Positions 27,613 through 36,600 of a stretch of 64,000 nucleotides of DNA are shown piece after piece. The position numbers were made by a program, and so were the translations under genes. The notes under the pieces were generated by a model, which made no database searches, was not told the origin of the DNA, and worked only from the letters and a program-made list of their open reading frames with translations. Within the stretch, counting starts at the first letter, position 1. Each line of letters starts with the position of its first letter. The stretch is taken from positions 1 to 64,000 of the forward strand of contig NZ_JACXAI010000003.1 of NCBI RefSeq assembly GCF_014773385.1, in the 5' to 3' direction. Source of the DNA: Metabacillus arenae. GTDB taxonomy: Bacteria; Bacillota; Bacilli; Bacillales; Bacillaceae.

Positions 27613-30342
27613 ATGAAATTAAAAAAGAAAAAATTAAACAAGAAATATGCATCTATGTTACTTGCAGCTACTGTAGTGGCTATTGGAACTGTTGCTCCTC
27701 AAATTTCCAAAGCTGCAGAGTATGTTGCTCCCCCAGGGGCCCAAATGTGGGAAGGCAAGATGGTCGATGAGAACGGCAACGTTCAGCATGTGCATCCGGA
27801 AAGATCTTTGGATAAAAACAATCTGCAAAAACCGATGACGGTGCTAGATGTTAAAAAATTGGAAAACGGTGTTAAGCTAAACTTGGGAGAAATGGAAGCC
27901 TATATCCGCTTGCTGTCTTCCGATATTTCAAAAGTGTCGATCCTTAAAAAAGGCGAGAAAGAGTATACTTCTGTAGGTATCGCAAAAACCAATTGGGATT
28001 CGCCAAAAAAATTCAAAGTAAAAGAAGACAATAAAAAAATCATCATTACTACCGACAGCTTAACAGTTGAAATCAAAAAAAACCCGTTTGGAATTAAATA
28101 TATGGATGAAGACGGGAACGTCATCAACGAGGACGCGGAGCAAGGCGTCGGATACGAGAACGGTAAGCCATACGTGTTCAAGAAAACCAATAAAGACGAA
28201 GATTTTTACGGATTCGGACAAAAAACAACCGGCTTGAATCATCGCGGGAAGGAAATCGGTGTTTGGAACCGCGAGAATTTAGGACAACCAATTTCCAAAT
28301 ACACTTTCTCCTCTGTTCCGTTCTTTATCGGGTTGAAAGGAACAAAGTCATACGGTATTTTATTCGATAACACTTACCGTTCTTACTACAATATGGCGGC
28401 TGAAAGCGACGATTACTACTACTTCCACGCCGATGGTGGAAAGCTGACCTACTATTTCATTAACGGCCCGCAGATCGAAGACGTTGTTGACCGTTATACA
28501 GATTTGACAGGCAAGATGCAAATGCCTCCGAAGTGGGCGATGGGTTTCCATCAAGCGGCTTGGGGTTATCATCAGAAGGATCTTGAGGAAGTATCCAAAA
28601 TCTACCGTGAAAAGAAAATTCCAGCGGATGGTATGTGGTACGATATCGAATGGATGGATGATTATAAAACCTTCTTCTTCGGAGATAAATTCCCTGATCC
28701 AGACGGCTTGAACAAAATGCTGGAAGGTCAGAATTACCATACGGTCGCAATTGTTGATCCAGCAATGCGCGTACCGGATCCGGGCCAATCGGAATATCTG
28801 CCTTATACGGAAGGGACAGAGAAAGATCTTTGGGCTAAAAATCCAGACGGTACCCCTTATTTGGGCAAAGTTTGGCCATGGGGCGTTCCATCTAAATCCG
28901 TGTTTCCAAACTTCTTGAAGCAAGAAACTCGCGATTGGTGGGCGAGTTGGCATAAAACGATGTTTGATAAAGGCATTGACGGCATATGGAACGATATGAA
29001 TGAACCGGCTAATTTTAGTACGAAAGACTATTGGTCGCTGCCGCTCGATACTGTTTTCGAAACAGACGACGGCGGAAAAATGACACATGAAGAAGCTCAC
29101 AATATTTACGCTCACCTTGAGAACCAATCGACAGATCAAGCCTTCAAAACACTAAAACCAAACGAGCGACCGTTTGTTTTGACACGCGCTTCGTTTACAG
29201 GCACTCAGCGTTACGCAACAGCAACATGGACCGGCGATAACTGGAGCCAATGGGAAATGCTCAGAATTTCGATTTTCCAAAATGCAAATGTCGGGTTGAC
29301 AGGTTTCGCGATGGTCGGAAACGACATCGGCGGCTTTGCAAAAAAACCTCACGAAGGTGTTGTAGCTACACCGGAATTGTTCGCTCGCTGGATTGAGGTC
29401 GGCGCCTTCTATCCGTTCTCCCGCGACCATTACAATAATGACGGAAAGAGTCCAATGGAAACAGATGCTAATGGTAGTTTAAAATGGGGCAGACAAGAGC
29501 CATGGCAATTTGGCAAGGAAGTTGAGGATATCAGCCGCAAGTACATATCTTTGCGATATGAACTTATGCCTTACCTTTACAATGCGTTCAAAGATGCCCA
29601 TAAAGAAGGAAGGCTCATCCAGCAACCGCTCGTGTACCAATTCCAAGAGGATGAGAAAACACATAATATCCAAGATCAATTCATGTTTGGCGATTCTCTT
29701 ATGATGGCACCGGTAGTTCACGAAGGGGCGACTTCTCGCGATGTGTATCTTCCAGCCGGAGCAAATTGGGTAGACTACTGGACAGGCGAAGAGCTTGAAG
29801 GCGGCCAAACGATCCATAAAGAAGCAGATCTTGCAACTCTTCCGATTTACGTGAAACAAGACTCGATCATTCCACGTCGTGAAGTTCAACAATATACTGG
29901 AGAGAAAGAGCTGAAAAATCTTACTCTCGATACGTATCTTAACGACGAAGCTTCTTACAGCTTCTATGAGGATGACGCAAAAACAGAGGATTACACTAAA
30001 GGCGAATACAACATAACAAAATTTGATGTAGAACGGAAATCAAATAAAATAACATTCAAACAAAAACAAGAAGTTACCAACTATGAAGAATCTAAATTAG
30101 AGCAATACACGTTGAAATTAAACAATGCAGAAAAACCATCTAGAATTCGAGCCGGAAAAAATAAGTACAAAGAGGTAGGATCAGTTAAGGAAACAGAAGG
30201 AAAAACAAATACGTTCTTCTATGATTCAAAAGAGAAAGTCCTTTATGTAAGCATCCCTGCTGACGAGAAGAAAGAAGTTCAAATTCGTTATAACAAGGGC
30301 TTGGGTATCAAATTAGAGGCGAATGTGAAAGTAAATAATTAG
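27613..30342 (+). CDS. Secreted GH31 alpha-glucosidase-like enzyme
   Basis: A 909-residue exported glycoside hydrolase of family 31 (alpha-glucosidases, alpha-xylosidases, transglucosidases). Signal peptide to about residue 34 (ISKAAEY). A beta-sandwich N-domain, then the barrel with nucleophile D461 (GIWNDMNEP) and acid/base D542 (TWTGDNWSQW), then C-terminal beta domains. The WNDMNEP pattern favours alpha-glucosidase-type activity; linkage and hydrolysis versus transfer cannot be told. ATG 27613 follows AAGGAG. The first ~2.4 kb is visibly GC-richer than its neighbours and has long antisense frames (up to 259 codons); the last ~350 bases are AT-rich, so the gene looks acquired and perhaps mosaic. 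Confidence 0.9.
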   Translation: MKLKKKKLNKKYASMLLAATVVAIGTVAPQISKAAEYVAPPGAQMWEGKMVDENGNVQHVHPERSLDKNNLQKPMTVLDVKKLENGVKLNLGEMEAYIRLLSSDISKVSILKKGEKEYTSVGIAKTNWDSPKKFKVKEDNKKIIITTDSLTVEIKKNPFGIKYMDEDGNVINEDAEQGVGYENGKPYVFKKTNKDEDFYGFGQKTTGLNHRGKEIGVWNRENLGQPISKYTFSSVPFFIGLKGTKSYGILFDNTYRSYYNMAAESDDYYYFHADGGKLTYYFINGPQIEDVVDRYTDLTGKMQMPPKWAMGFHQAAWGYHQKDLEEVSKIYREKKIPADGMWYDIEWMDDYKTFFFGDKFPDPDGLNKMLEGQNYHTVAIVDPAMRVPDPGQSEYLPYTEGTEKDLWAKNPDGTPYLGKVWPWGVPSKSVFPNFLKQETRDWWASWHKTMFDKGIDGIWNDMNEPANFSTKDYWSLPLDTVFETDDGGKMTHEEAHNIYAHLENQSTDQAFKTLKPNERPFVLTRASFTGTQRYATATWTGDNWSQWEMLRISIFQNANVGLTGFAMVGNDIGGFAKKPHEGVVATPELFARWIEVGAFYPFSRDHYNNDGKSPMETDANGSLKWGRQEPWQFGKEVEDISRKYISLRYELMPYLYNAFKDAHKEGRLIQQPLVYQFQEDEKTHNIQDQFMFGDSLMMAPVVHEGATSRDVYLPAGANWVDYWTGEELEGGQTIHKEADLATLPIYVKQDSIIPRREVQQYTGEKELKNLTLDTYLNDEASYSFYEDDAKTEDYTKGEYNITKFDVERKSNKITFKQKQEVTNYEESKLEQYTLKLNNAEKPSRIRAGKNKYKEVGSVKETEGKTNTFFYDSKEKVLYVSIPADEKKEVQIRYNKGLGIKLEANVKVNN

Positions 30343-30354
30343 TAATATTTAAAA

Positions 30355-30377
30355 GGGACTAACTGAAAGTTAGTTCC
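30355..30377 (+). terminator. Terminator-like hairpin after GH31
   Basis: GGGACTAACT (30355-30364) pairs with AGTTAGTTCC (30368-30377), with one G-T pair and a three-base loop. The T-run is poor (TTCTTAA). Confidence 0.6.
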
Positions 30378-30605
30378 TTCTTAATACGAATCGAATCGAT
30401 GAGAATGACAACTTGATGAAAAAGGTCCGTGTTTATAGTTTCAATATAGAATCCAATAAGACCAGAAAAATTGCAGAAGTTGTTTCAGTTTTTTCTCATC
30501 TGAATCAATTAGTAGTTTTTTTGATTGGAATTTTTAATTTCATAACCTATTAAATTAGAAAACAATGAGACCGTAGCTTAATTAGGAGAAAATCGTCAAT
30601 AGCCC

Positions 30606-30725
30606 TACCTGGCTGCAGACGATTAAACACTTATTAAAGTTGCTGGCAAATGGGATAAAATGGTGTTTTTATAGAGATCTTGATAAAAGTTTATTAATGA
30701 ACGCATGAAAATAAGTGATGCACTT
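30606..30725 (+). pseudogene. Possible DDE transposase remnant
   Basis: One frame reads YLAADD-stop-TLIKVAGKWDKMVFL, then more stops, then KFINERMKISDAL. This resembles the start of the DDE domain of IS6/IS240-type transposases (DETYIKVKGKW...). It is short and full of stops, so the match is suggestive only. The rest of the 30378-30806 spacer holds nothing I can identify. Confidence 0.35.
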
Positions 30726-30806
30726 ATCGTATTTAAATCTGATTATCTAAATTAAAAAGTAGATAGACATTTCCAAAATTATTAAATATAGTAGGAGTGT
30801 TTTTTG

Positions 30807-31679
30807 ATGAAAAAATGGGTCATTTTCTTTGGGATATCGGTTGGGGTACTTTCCCTCTCTGCATGCAACCCGGGTGTCAATTCAGAAGAAATAATTGTTC
30901 AATCTCAAGCTGGTGAGATAACGAAGGATGAGTTTTATTCCCAATTAAAAACTCAAGCAGGCGATCAAGTATTAAAACAAATGATTGATACAATGCTGCT
31001 TGAAAAAAAATATAAAGTGTCAGATAAAGAAATTGATGCGAAAATAAAGGATTATGAGAAGCAGTTTGGTGGGAAAGAAAGCTTGGATCAGGCTCTTGAA
31101 CAAAAGGGAATTAAAGGTGAAAATGAATTTGAAAAAATGATTAAACAAGAGTTGCTATTTGAAAAAGCTGCAACAGACGGTGTGAAAGTTTCCGAAGAAG
31201 AAATTAAAAAAGCATTTGATGAAAAATATAAGGAAGAAATAAAAGCAAGTCACATTCTTGTCAAAGATGAAAAAACAGCAACAGAAGTGAAGGCAAAGCT
31301 TGAAAAAAGCGAAGATTTTTCTCAACTCGCCCGCGAGTATTCAATCGATCCTGGTTCGAAAGACAGAGGGGGTGACCTTGGATATTTTAGAAAAGAGTCC
31401 ATGGTTCCTGAATTCGATAAAGTCGTATTTTCAATGAAAGTCAATGAAATCAGTAATCCTGTAAAAACACAACATGGTTATCACATTATTAAAGTAACGG
31501 ATAAGAAAACAAACGCGTTAAAGGACATGAAAGATACAATTGAAAAAGAACTAAAATTCTCAAAAGCTAAGCCAATTGACACATTGATTTCCCAGCTGCA
31601 TGAAGAAGCTGATATTAACATCAAAGATAAGGATTTAAAAGATGCATTAGCGAAGCAACCACAAACTGGAATGAAATAA
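30807..31679 (+). CDS. prsA: PrsA-type foldase lipoprotein
   Basis: A membrane-anchored peptidyl-prolyl isomerase that helps secreted proteins fold outside the membrane. Lipobox LSAC (Cys ~20); an N-terminal helical chaperone region; a parvulin domain at about 145-235 (ASHILVKDEKTA, GGDLGYF, QHGYHIIKV). 290 residues, typical of PrsA. I use ATG 30807, with AGGAGTG seven bases ahead; an in-frame TTG sits one codon earlier. Its place between three large secreted glycosidases suggests a dedicated helper. Bacilli usually carry another prsA elsewhere; whether this species does cannot be seen here. Confidence 0.9.
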   Translation: MKKWVIFFGISVGVLSLSACNPGVNSEEIIVQSQAGEITKDEFYSQLKTQAGDQVLKQMIDTMLLEKKYKVSDKEIDAKIKDYEKQFGGKESLDQALEQKGIKGENEFEKMIKQELLFEKAATDGVKVSEEEIKKAFDEKYKEEIKASHILVKDEKTATEVKAKLEKSEDFSQLAREYSIDPGSKDRGGDLGYFRKESMVPEFDKVVFSMKVNEISNPVKTQHGYHIIKVTDKKTNALKDMKDTIEKELKFSKAKPIDTLISQLHEEADINIKDKDLKDALAKQPQTGMK

Positions 31680-31889
31680 GCAATGCCTAGCTATATTTAA
31701 TGACTGAACATTGATATAAGTTTAAAATAGTATAAAGAATTGACAGCTGAACTTTAAATTGGGTTATTCGGTAGATCTTTGGTTTTCGATTGATTATTCG
31801 GCCAATCCAGATATTAATCCGTTTAATTCGATCAATAATCCGTTCAATTGTTGGCTCTGTTAAAAGCTTATTATTGATTTTATTTCAAG

Positions 31890-31919
31890 AACAGGACTTC
31901 CGAAAAGGGAGGTCCTGTT
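31890..31919. terminator. Strong hairpin in the prsA-ROK spacer
   Basis: AACAGGACTTCC pairs with GGGAGGTCCTGTT around GAAAA. No clean T-run follows. It may end prsA read-through or a transcript from the remnant genes beside it. Confidence 0.45.
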
Positions 31920-31938
31920 ATGTATTTAAATAAGTCTA

Positions 31939-32055
31939 CTAGTTTAAAAGTTCAAAAAATTCTGGTTCTGGTTTCATCAATTTTGTTCCTTTTTCTGATT
32001 GTAAATAAATTTCTTTATCGCTTTCAAAGAAAACTTTTAATTCTATATTTCCAAT
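31939..32055 (-). pseudogene. C-terminal scrap of a dead minus-strand gene
   Basis: A 38-codon open stretch ending in a stop reads ELKVFFESDKEIYLQSEKG and then KLMKPEPEFFELLN. The amino-acid mix looks like real protein. It is preceded directly by two stop codons and has no start. I do not recognise the parent. Confidence 0.3.
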
Positions 32056-32289
32056 TTATTAACGGAAGCGATTGATTGGGATAATGAAACAGAATCTCGT
32101 AATCAAGCAAGGTTAATTAATGAATTTTTAAAACTAGCTGGTGATAACCTAAACCTATCATAAGTGGTATCGACTTGAGAATAAGCAAATGCCAACACCC
32201 ATTTTGAAGAATTAGGGCAGTATGACACTATAGATAATATTTTTGAATTATCTGAAATTTATCTTGCTTCACTGAATGAATTATGCTAA
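32041..32289 (+). pseudogene. Broken plus-strand reading frame before ROK
   Basis: One frame reads LLTEAIDWDNETESRNQARL and continues INEFLKLAGDNLNLS, then three in-frame stops, then HFEELGQYDTIDNIFELSEI to a final stop, all in register over 82 codons. It looks like a helical protein gene lost by nonsense changes. No start or ribosome site is visible and the family is unknown to me. Confidence 0.35.
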
Positions 32290-32327
32290 ATTTTACATAA
32301 TGAAATGTTGCATAGGAGACGTGTGTA

Positions 32328-33524
32328 ATGAACTTACTTAGAAAAGGAAATAAGGAGCTAATAAAAGATTTGAATCGTTCCTTAGTGATTAATATGGTAC
32401 GCATTCAGGGAAATATCTCACGTACTGATATTGCCAAAGAAACCGGATTGGGTTTATCAACCATTACTAATATTATAGATGATCTTATTAAGGAAAATCT
32501 TGTCTCTGAAATTGGCACTGGAGAATCACATGGTGGAAGGAAACCCGTGCTTTTAAAATTCAACGGAGATTTTGGTATTATTGTTGGTCTAAAAATAGAG
32601 AAACAACAAGTGAAGATGTGCTTATCTAACTTGGAAGGAAAGATCTTACACAAAAATCAATTTTCGTACTCTCTAACAGGAGAAAACCAATTAGCAGCGA
32701 TTATTATAGAAAAACTTGATTCTTTTATCAAACAAAATGAATGCGTTTCCAAAATTGTAGGCATTGGGATTGCTACTCCGGGGTTAGTAGATCAAGAAAG
32801 TAATGAAGTTATCTATTCGCCAATATTAAAGGTGGATCATGGAGATTTGAAGCCTATTGGCAGGCACTTTGACGTTCCTTTGTTTATCGACAATGATGCA
32901 AATGTATTTGCGCTTGCAGAGAAGTGGGTAGGCATTGGAAGAGAATATAGAAATTTCATTGGAGTTACAGTAGGAGCCGGTGTAGGATCAGGAATTGTCA
33001 TTGATAATATGTTGTTTCGAGGAGACTTCGGGGGAGCAGGAGAGCTGGGGCATATTACTATTTATCAGGGAGACCGCCTCTGTTATTGCGGACAGCGAGG
33101 TTGTTTAGAGTTATATGCTTCTGATACTTACCTTGTACATGAGGCTGAGCGTATGGTCTCGATTGGTGTTCCTACATTGTTAGAATCGTTTACTCCTATT
33201 ACACCGGAGTGTATCGTTATGGCGGCTCAAAGAGGAGATAAATATGCACAGGAACTGTTAGTGAAGCAAGGAGAAAATTTAGCCTTAGGTATTAAAAACA
33301 TGGTCCATCTATTTAATCCAGAAGCCGTCATTTTAGGAGGGGAAGGATTGAGAGAAGAAAATTTTCTGCTAAAAGGACTTCAAAAGGAGCTGGCTGTCCA
33401 CTTTTTCGTAAAGCATCCTCGCAAACTTCAGTTCAAGATTTCACAGCTTGGTGATGATGTTTGGTTGATTGGGGCATGTGCATTAGTTGTGAGTCATTTA
33501 TTTAAAGTCCCTATTTACAAATAA
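32328..33524 (+). CDS. ROK-family transcriptional regulator
   Basis: A 398-residue NagC/XylR-like regulator: winged helix-turn-helix in the first ~75 residues (SRTDIAKETGLGLSTITNII), then the ROK sugar-kinase-like fold with GIGIATPGLVD, the GELGHI motif and the zinc-binding CYCGQRGCLELYAS. Such proteins bind sugars or sugar phosphates and usually repress sugar genes. ATG 32328 follows ATAGGAGACG. The giant GH27-GH31 gene starts 165 bases after its stop, and an inverted repeat in that gap is a likely operator (inference). Confidence 0.92.
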   Translation: MNLLRKGNKELIKDLNRSLVINMVRIQGNISRTDIAKETGLGLSTITNIIDDLIKENLVSEIGTGESHGGRKPVLLKFNGDFGIIVGLKIEKQQVKMCLSNLEGKILHKNQFSYSLTGENQLAAIIIEKLDSFIKQNECVSKIVGIGIATPGLVDQESNEVIYSPILKVDHGDLKPIGRHFDVPLFIDNDANVFALAEKWVGIGREYRNFIGVTVGAGVGSGIVIDNMLFRGDFGGAGELGHITIYQGDRLCYCGQRGCLELYASDTYLVHEAERMVSIGVPTLLESFTPITPECIVMAAQRGDKYAQELLVKQGENLALGIKNMVHLFNPEAVILGGEGLREENFLLKGLQKELAVHFFVKHPRKLQFKISQLGDDVWLIGACALVVSHLFKVPIYK

Positions 33525-33557
33525 AAAAGGAAAAAGCTTTATTGTATCCTTTGGAAT

Positions 33558-33586
33558 AGATACTTTTTTCACTGAATAAAGTATCT
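33558..33586. promoter_or_regulatory. Inverted repeat operator candidate before giant gene
   Basis: AGATACTTT (33558-33566) and AAAGTATCT (33578-33586) are perfect 9-base arms separated by 11 bases, a spacing suited to a dimeric regulator. Most of the block is repeated before the other GH27 gene (18986-19015). Confidence 0.55.
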
Positions 33587-33602
33587 CTAGAATAAATGAA
33601 AA

Positions 33603-33617
33603 TGACTGCGCTTTCAT
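33603..33617. promoter_or_regulatory. Near-consensus cre site before giant gene
   Basis: On the minus strand ATGAAAGCGCAGTCA fits the cre consensus except for G at one W position (14 of 15). It lies about 75 bases before the start codon, a typical place for CcpA repression. Confidence 0.55.
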
Positions 33618-33646
33618 TAAAGGAGGTGTTCATTTACTTATTTTAG
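33612..33646 (+). promoter_or_regulatory. Conserved AAAGGAGG leader block
   Basis: TTTCATTAAAGGAGGTGT (33612-33629) is shared with 18826-18843 in the other GH27 leader. In both, the ribosome-site-like core is followed within 5-8 bases by ATT/ATA, TAC, any codon, TTT and a stop. No normal start codon is near. Confidence 0.4.
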
Positions 33647-33689
33647 AAGGCAGTTTTTAATTTACCAAAAACAAACAGGGAGGGTAAAC

Positions 33690-36600
33690 ATGCGAAGAAG
33701 TAGACTTAGATTATTTCAGAAAACTATAATCCTATCCATTATGATTTCAATGTTTTTTTCTGTTTTTAACCTTCGTTCTGGGTTTGCAAGAGATAGTGAG
33801 TTTACTAGACAAGGTACTGGTCCGATGTACTGGATAACATATGAGCATCAATATGGAAAAGATGTGTTTATGCCGGAACATCGTTTAAAAGATAACATTG
33901 ATTGGATGGCCAAAAATTTCCGTCCTTATGGTTATGACATGATTAGTACCGATGGATGGATCGAGGGTGCTACACTATTAAATGAAAACGGTTACGTAGT
34001 GTCACATAATGATCGATGGATGAATGATCCGATTTATATGGACGGCCGCGAAAAACCATACATTAAACCTGGAAAATTATTTAATGGTGACTTTGAATAC
34101 GCAACAACGGAAGGATGGGAAATCAAGGGAAATGCCGATTCTGGAGTCGATAAGGCTGGTGCTCGTAATAACTTTAAGTTTTACTTCTATAAAAATGCCC
34201 CTTATCATGCTGCTGCAAGTCAAACAGTGACTGAATTAAACAAGGATAAAACCTATCGGCTATCTGCATGGGCAACTCTTGGAGATTTTACAGGGTCAAA
34301 TCAGTTTACAGATGAGGCAATTGGTAGTTATGCAGAAATTCGCATCAGCCAAAATGGAGAAGTAGTAAAGAAGGTACCAATCGAGCTAAGCTCTAGTTAT
34401 AAAAAGTATACACTTGATGTGGCGTCGATTGGAGAGGAAATGACAGTTGAAATTGTTATTGATGCAAAACGAGGAAACGCTTCTTTACAGCTTGATGATA
34501 TCACCCTTGAAGCTGTAGATTCTGGACAGACTCCAGTACCTGAGGGAAATTTAGTGGTAAATGGGGATTTTGAGCAAGACGAAAATGAGGGGTGGCAGTT
34601 TGATGGTGATTTTGCTCACGGGCGAAATGATGATTCTGAAGGGGATAAGTCGTTATGGACCTTTAGTGGAAATCCGAACAAACAGATCATTTCTCAAACG
34701 CTAAAGAATTTACCGGATGGTAACTACCGTATCCATTCTAAAGCCAAAGGAAAAAATGGTTTTGCTGATAAAGGTGTTGCTGTAGAAATGAAGTATTCTG
34801 GATATGACAAGGCTAATCCAGAAGCAAATGTAAAAAAACAAGTAGCTTCAGAAAATTGGGCAGATTATACAGAGACTGTTAAAGTGACTTCAGGCCAATT
34901 GAAAATCGAATTTATTGTCGATCCTACAGAAAAACAAGGGCGTGACGCTGGAATCGATATCGACGATGTTTCCGTCGTATACGACCAGTGGCAGGGTTAC
35001 CCGCAAGAACGTTACCCAGATGGACATACATGGAAACATTGGGCAGATTATGTGAAAAGTAAAGGAATGAAATTTGGTATCTATTATAATCCGCTTTGGA
35101 TCAGTCCAGAGGTTGTAAAAAATCCGGATAAATACAAAGTTAAAGGAACAAATACACCTGTTGCTGATCTAGTTATTACAGAGCCACAAGACATTGGCGG
35201 CGGAAAAACGCTCCAAGGTGATCGTTTCGATGGCGGCCAAGGGGGAGAAAGAGCCCTTTATTGGTTAAATGTTGACCATCCAGATGCCGAAAAATTCTTG
35301 AAAGGTTATATAGACTTTTTTGCTGAGCAAGGAGCTTCCTATTTACGTGTCGACTTTTTGTCTTGGTATGAAAGCGGTTATGATAAAGGGTTGGGCCAAA
35401 TCGGTAAGGGTCATACAAGAGAACAGTATCGCAAAGCATTACAGTGGATGGATGAAGCAACTGAAAAAAATGATATATTCCTAAGCTTGGTTATGCCAGA
35501 CTTAAATAACCACGGCGAATATGAACAACGATACGGCGATATGATTCGAATTGATGAGGATGCTTTTAGTGGCGGCTGGGATCATATTAGCGGACGCAGA
35601 CAAGAGTGGACAAATAACTGGTCTCAATGGGCCAATCCATTCCAAGGCTTCACAGGTTTTGCAGATATTTCCGGACGCGGATCAATGATAAATGACGGCG
35701 ACTTTTTAAAGTTAAATACGTTTAAAGGGCGTTATGCAGAGAACGAAAAGAAAACAGCTATATCATTATTCACCATGGCTGGTTCCCCTATTACCATTGC
35801 CGATCAATATGACACTATTGGCGATAATTATAAATATTATCAAAACCCTGAATTAATTGAATTGAACCAACTTGGTTTTGTGGGAAAACCAATCTTTTAT
35901 TCAAATAAGCATTATAAGAATAATGTAAGCAGGGACAGTGAAAGATGGGCCGGTCAATTACCAGATGGATCCTGGGTCATTTCTCTCTTTAATCGCAGCG
36001 ATGCAAGAAAAGGGCTGTCAATGGATTTCAAAAAAGACTTGGGAATCAAGGATGAAGCTTTTGCCCGCAATCTATGGGAGCATAAAGATCTCGGCTACCG
36101 CACGATGTATTCTGAAATGCTCGAGCCGCATGATTCGGCTGTATTGAAGTTAATTCCTAAAACCAATAAGAAAGTATATCAAACCGAAGTTGCTTCTTAT
36201 CAAGGAGGAGCCATCTTTGATAACGAACAAATGGGATACGATGGATTTGGCTATCTCAATGGGCTGAACAAAATAGGCTCAAAAGTAACGATTGCAGTTG
36301 AAATGCCTGAAGCTGGGCAGTTCCCATTAGCGATAAAATACGGAAATGGAAATACAGAAGCAAGTACCTTGTCCCTTTCCGTTGAGGATAAGAAAATGAA
36401 CGTCATTGATACAGCTTCTAAAGTGTCGTTCCCAAGTACCGGAGATAAATGGGGTACTGTCGAACAATTTGTTCAACTGAACAAAGGCGTAAATTTAATT
36501 ACTTTGGAATTTACAGGTGAAGATACAGGTTCGACTTTAATTGACTCTATTCAGTTCGGGTCCCATGCAGGTCAGCTCATTAATGGAGATTTTGAAATGG

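Noticed and set aside
28360-29139. 259-codon minus-strand frame inside GH31
   Set aside because: Antisense shadow of a GC-richer gene; no ribosome site, and the plus-strand product carries all catalytic motifs.
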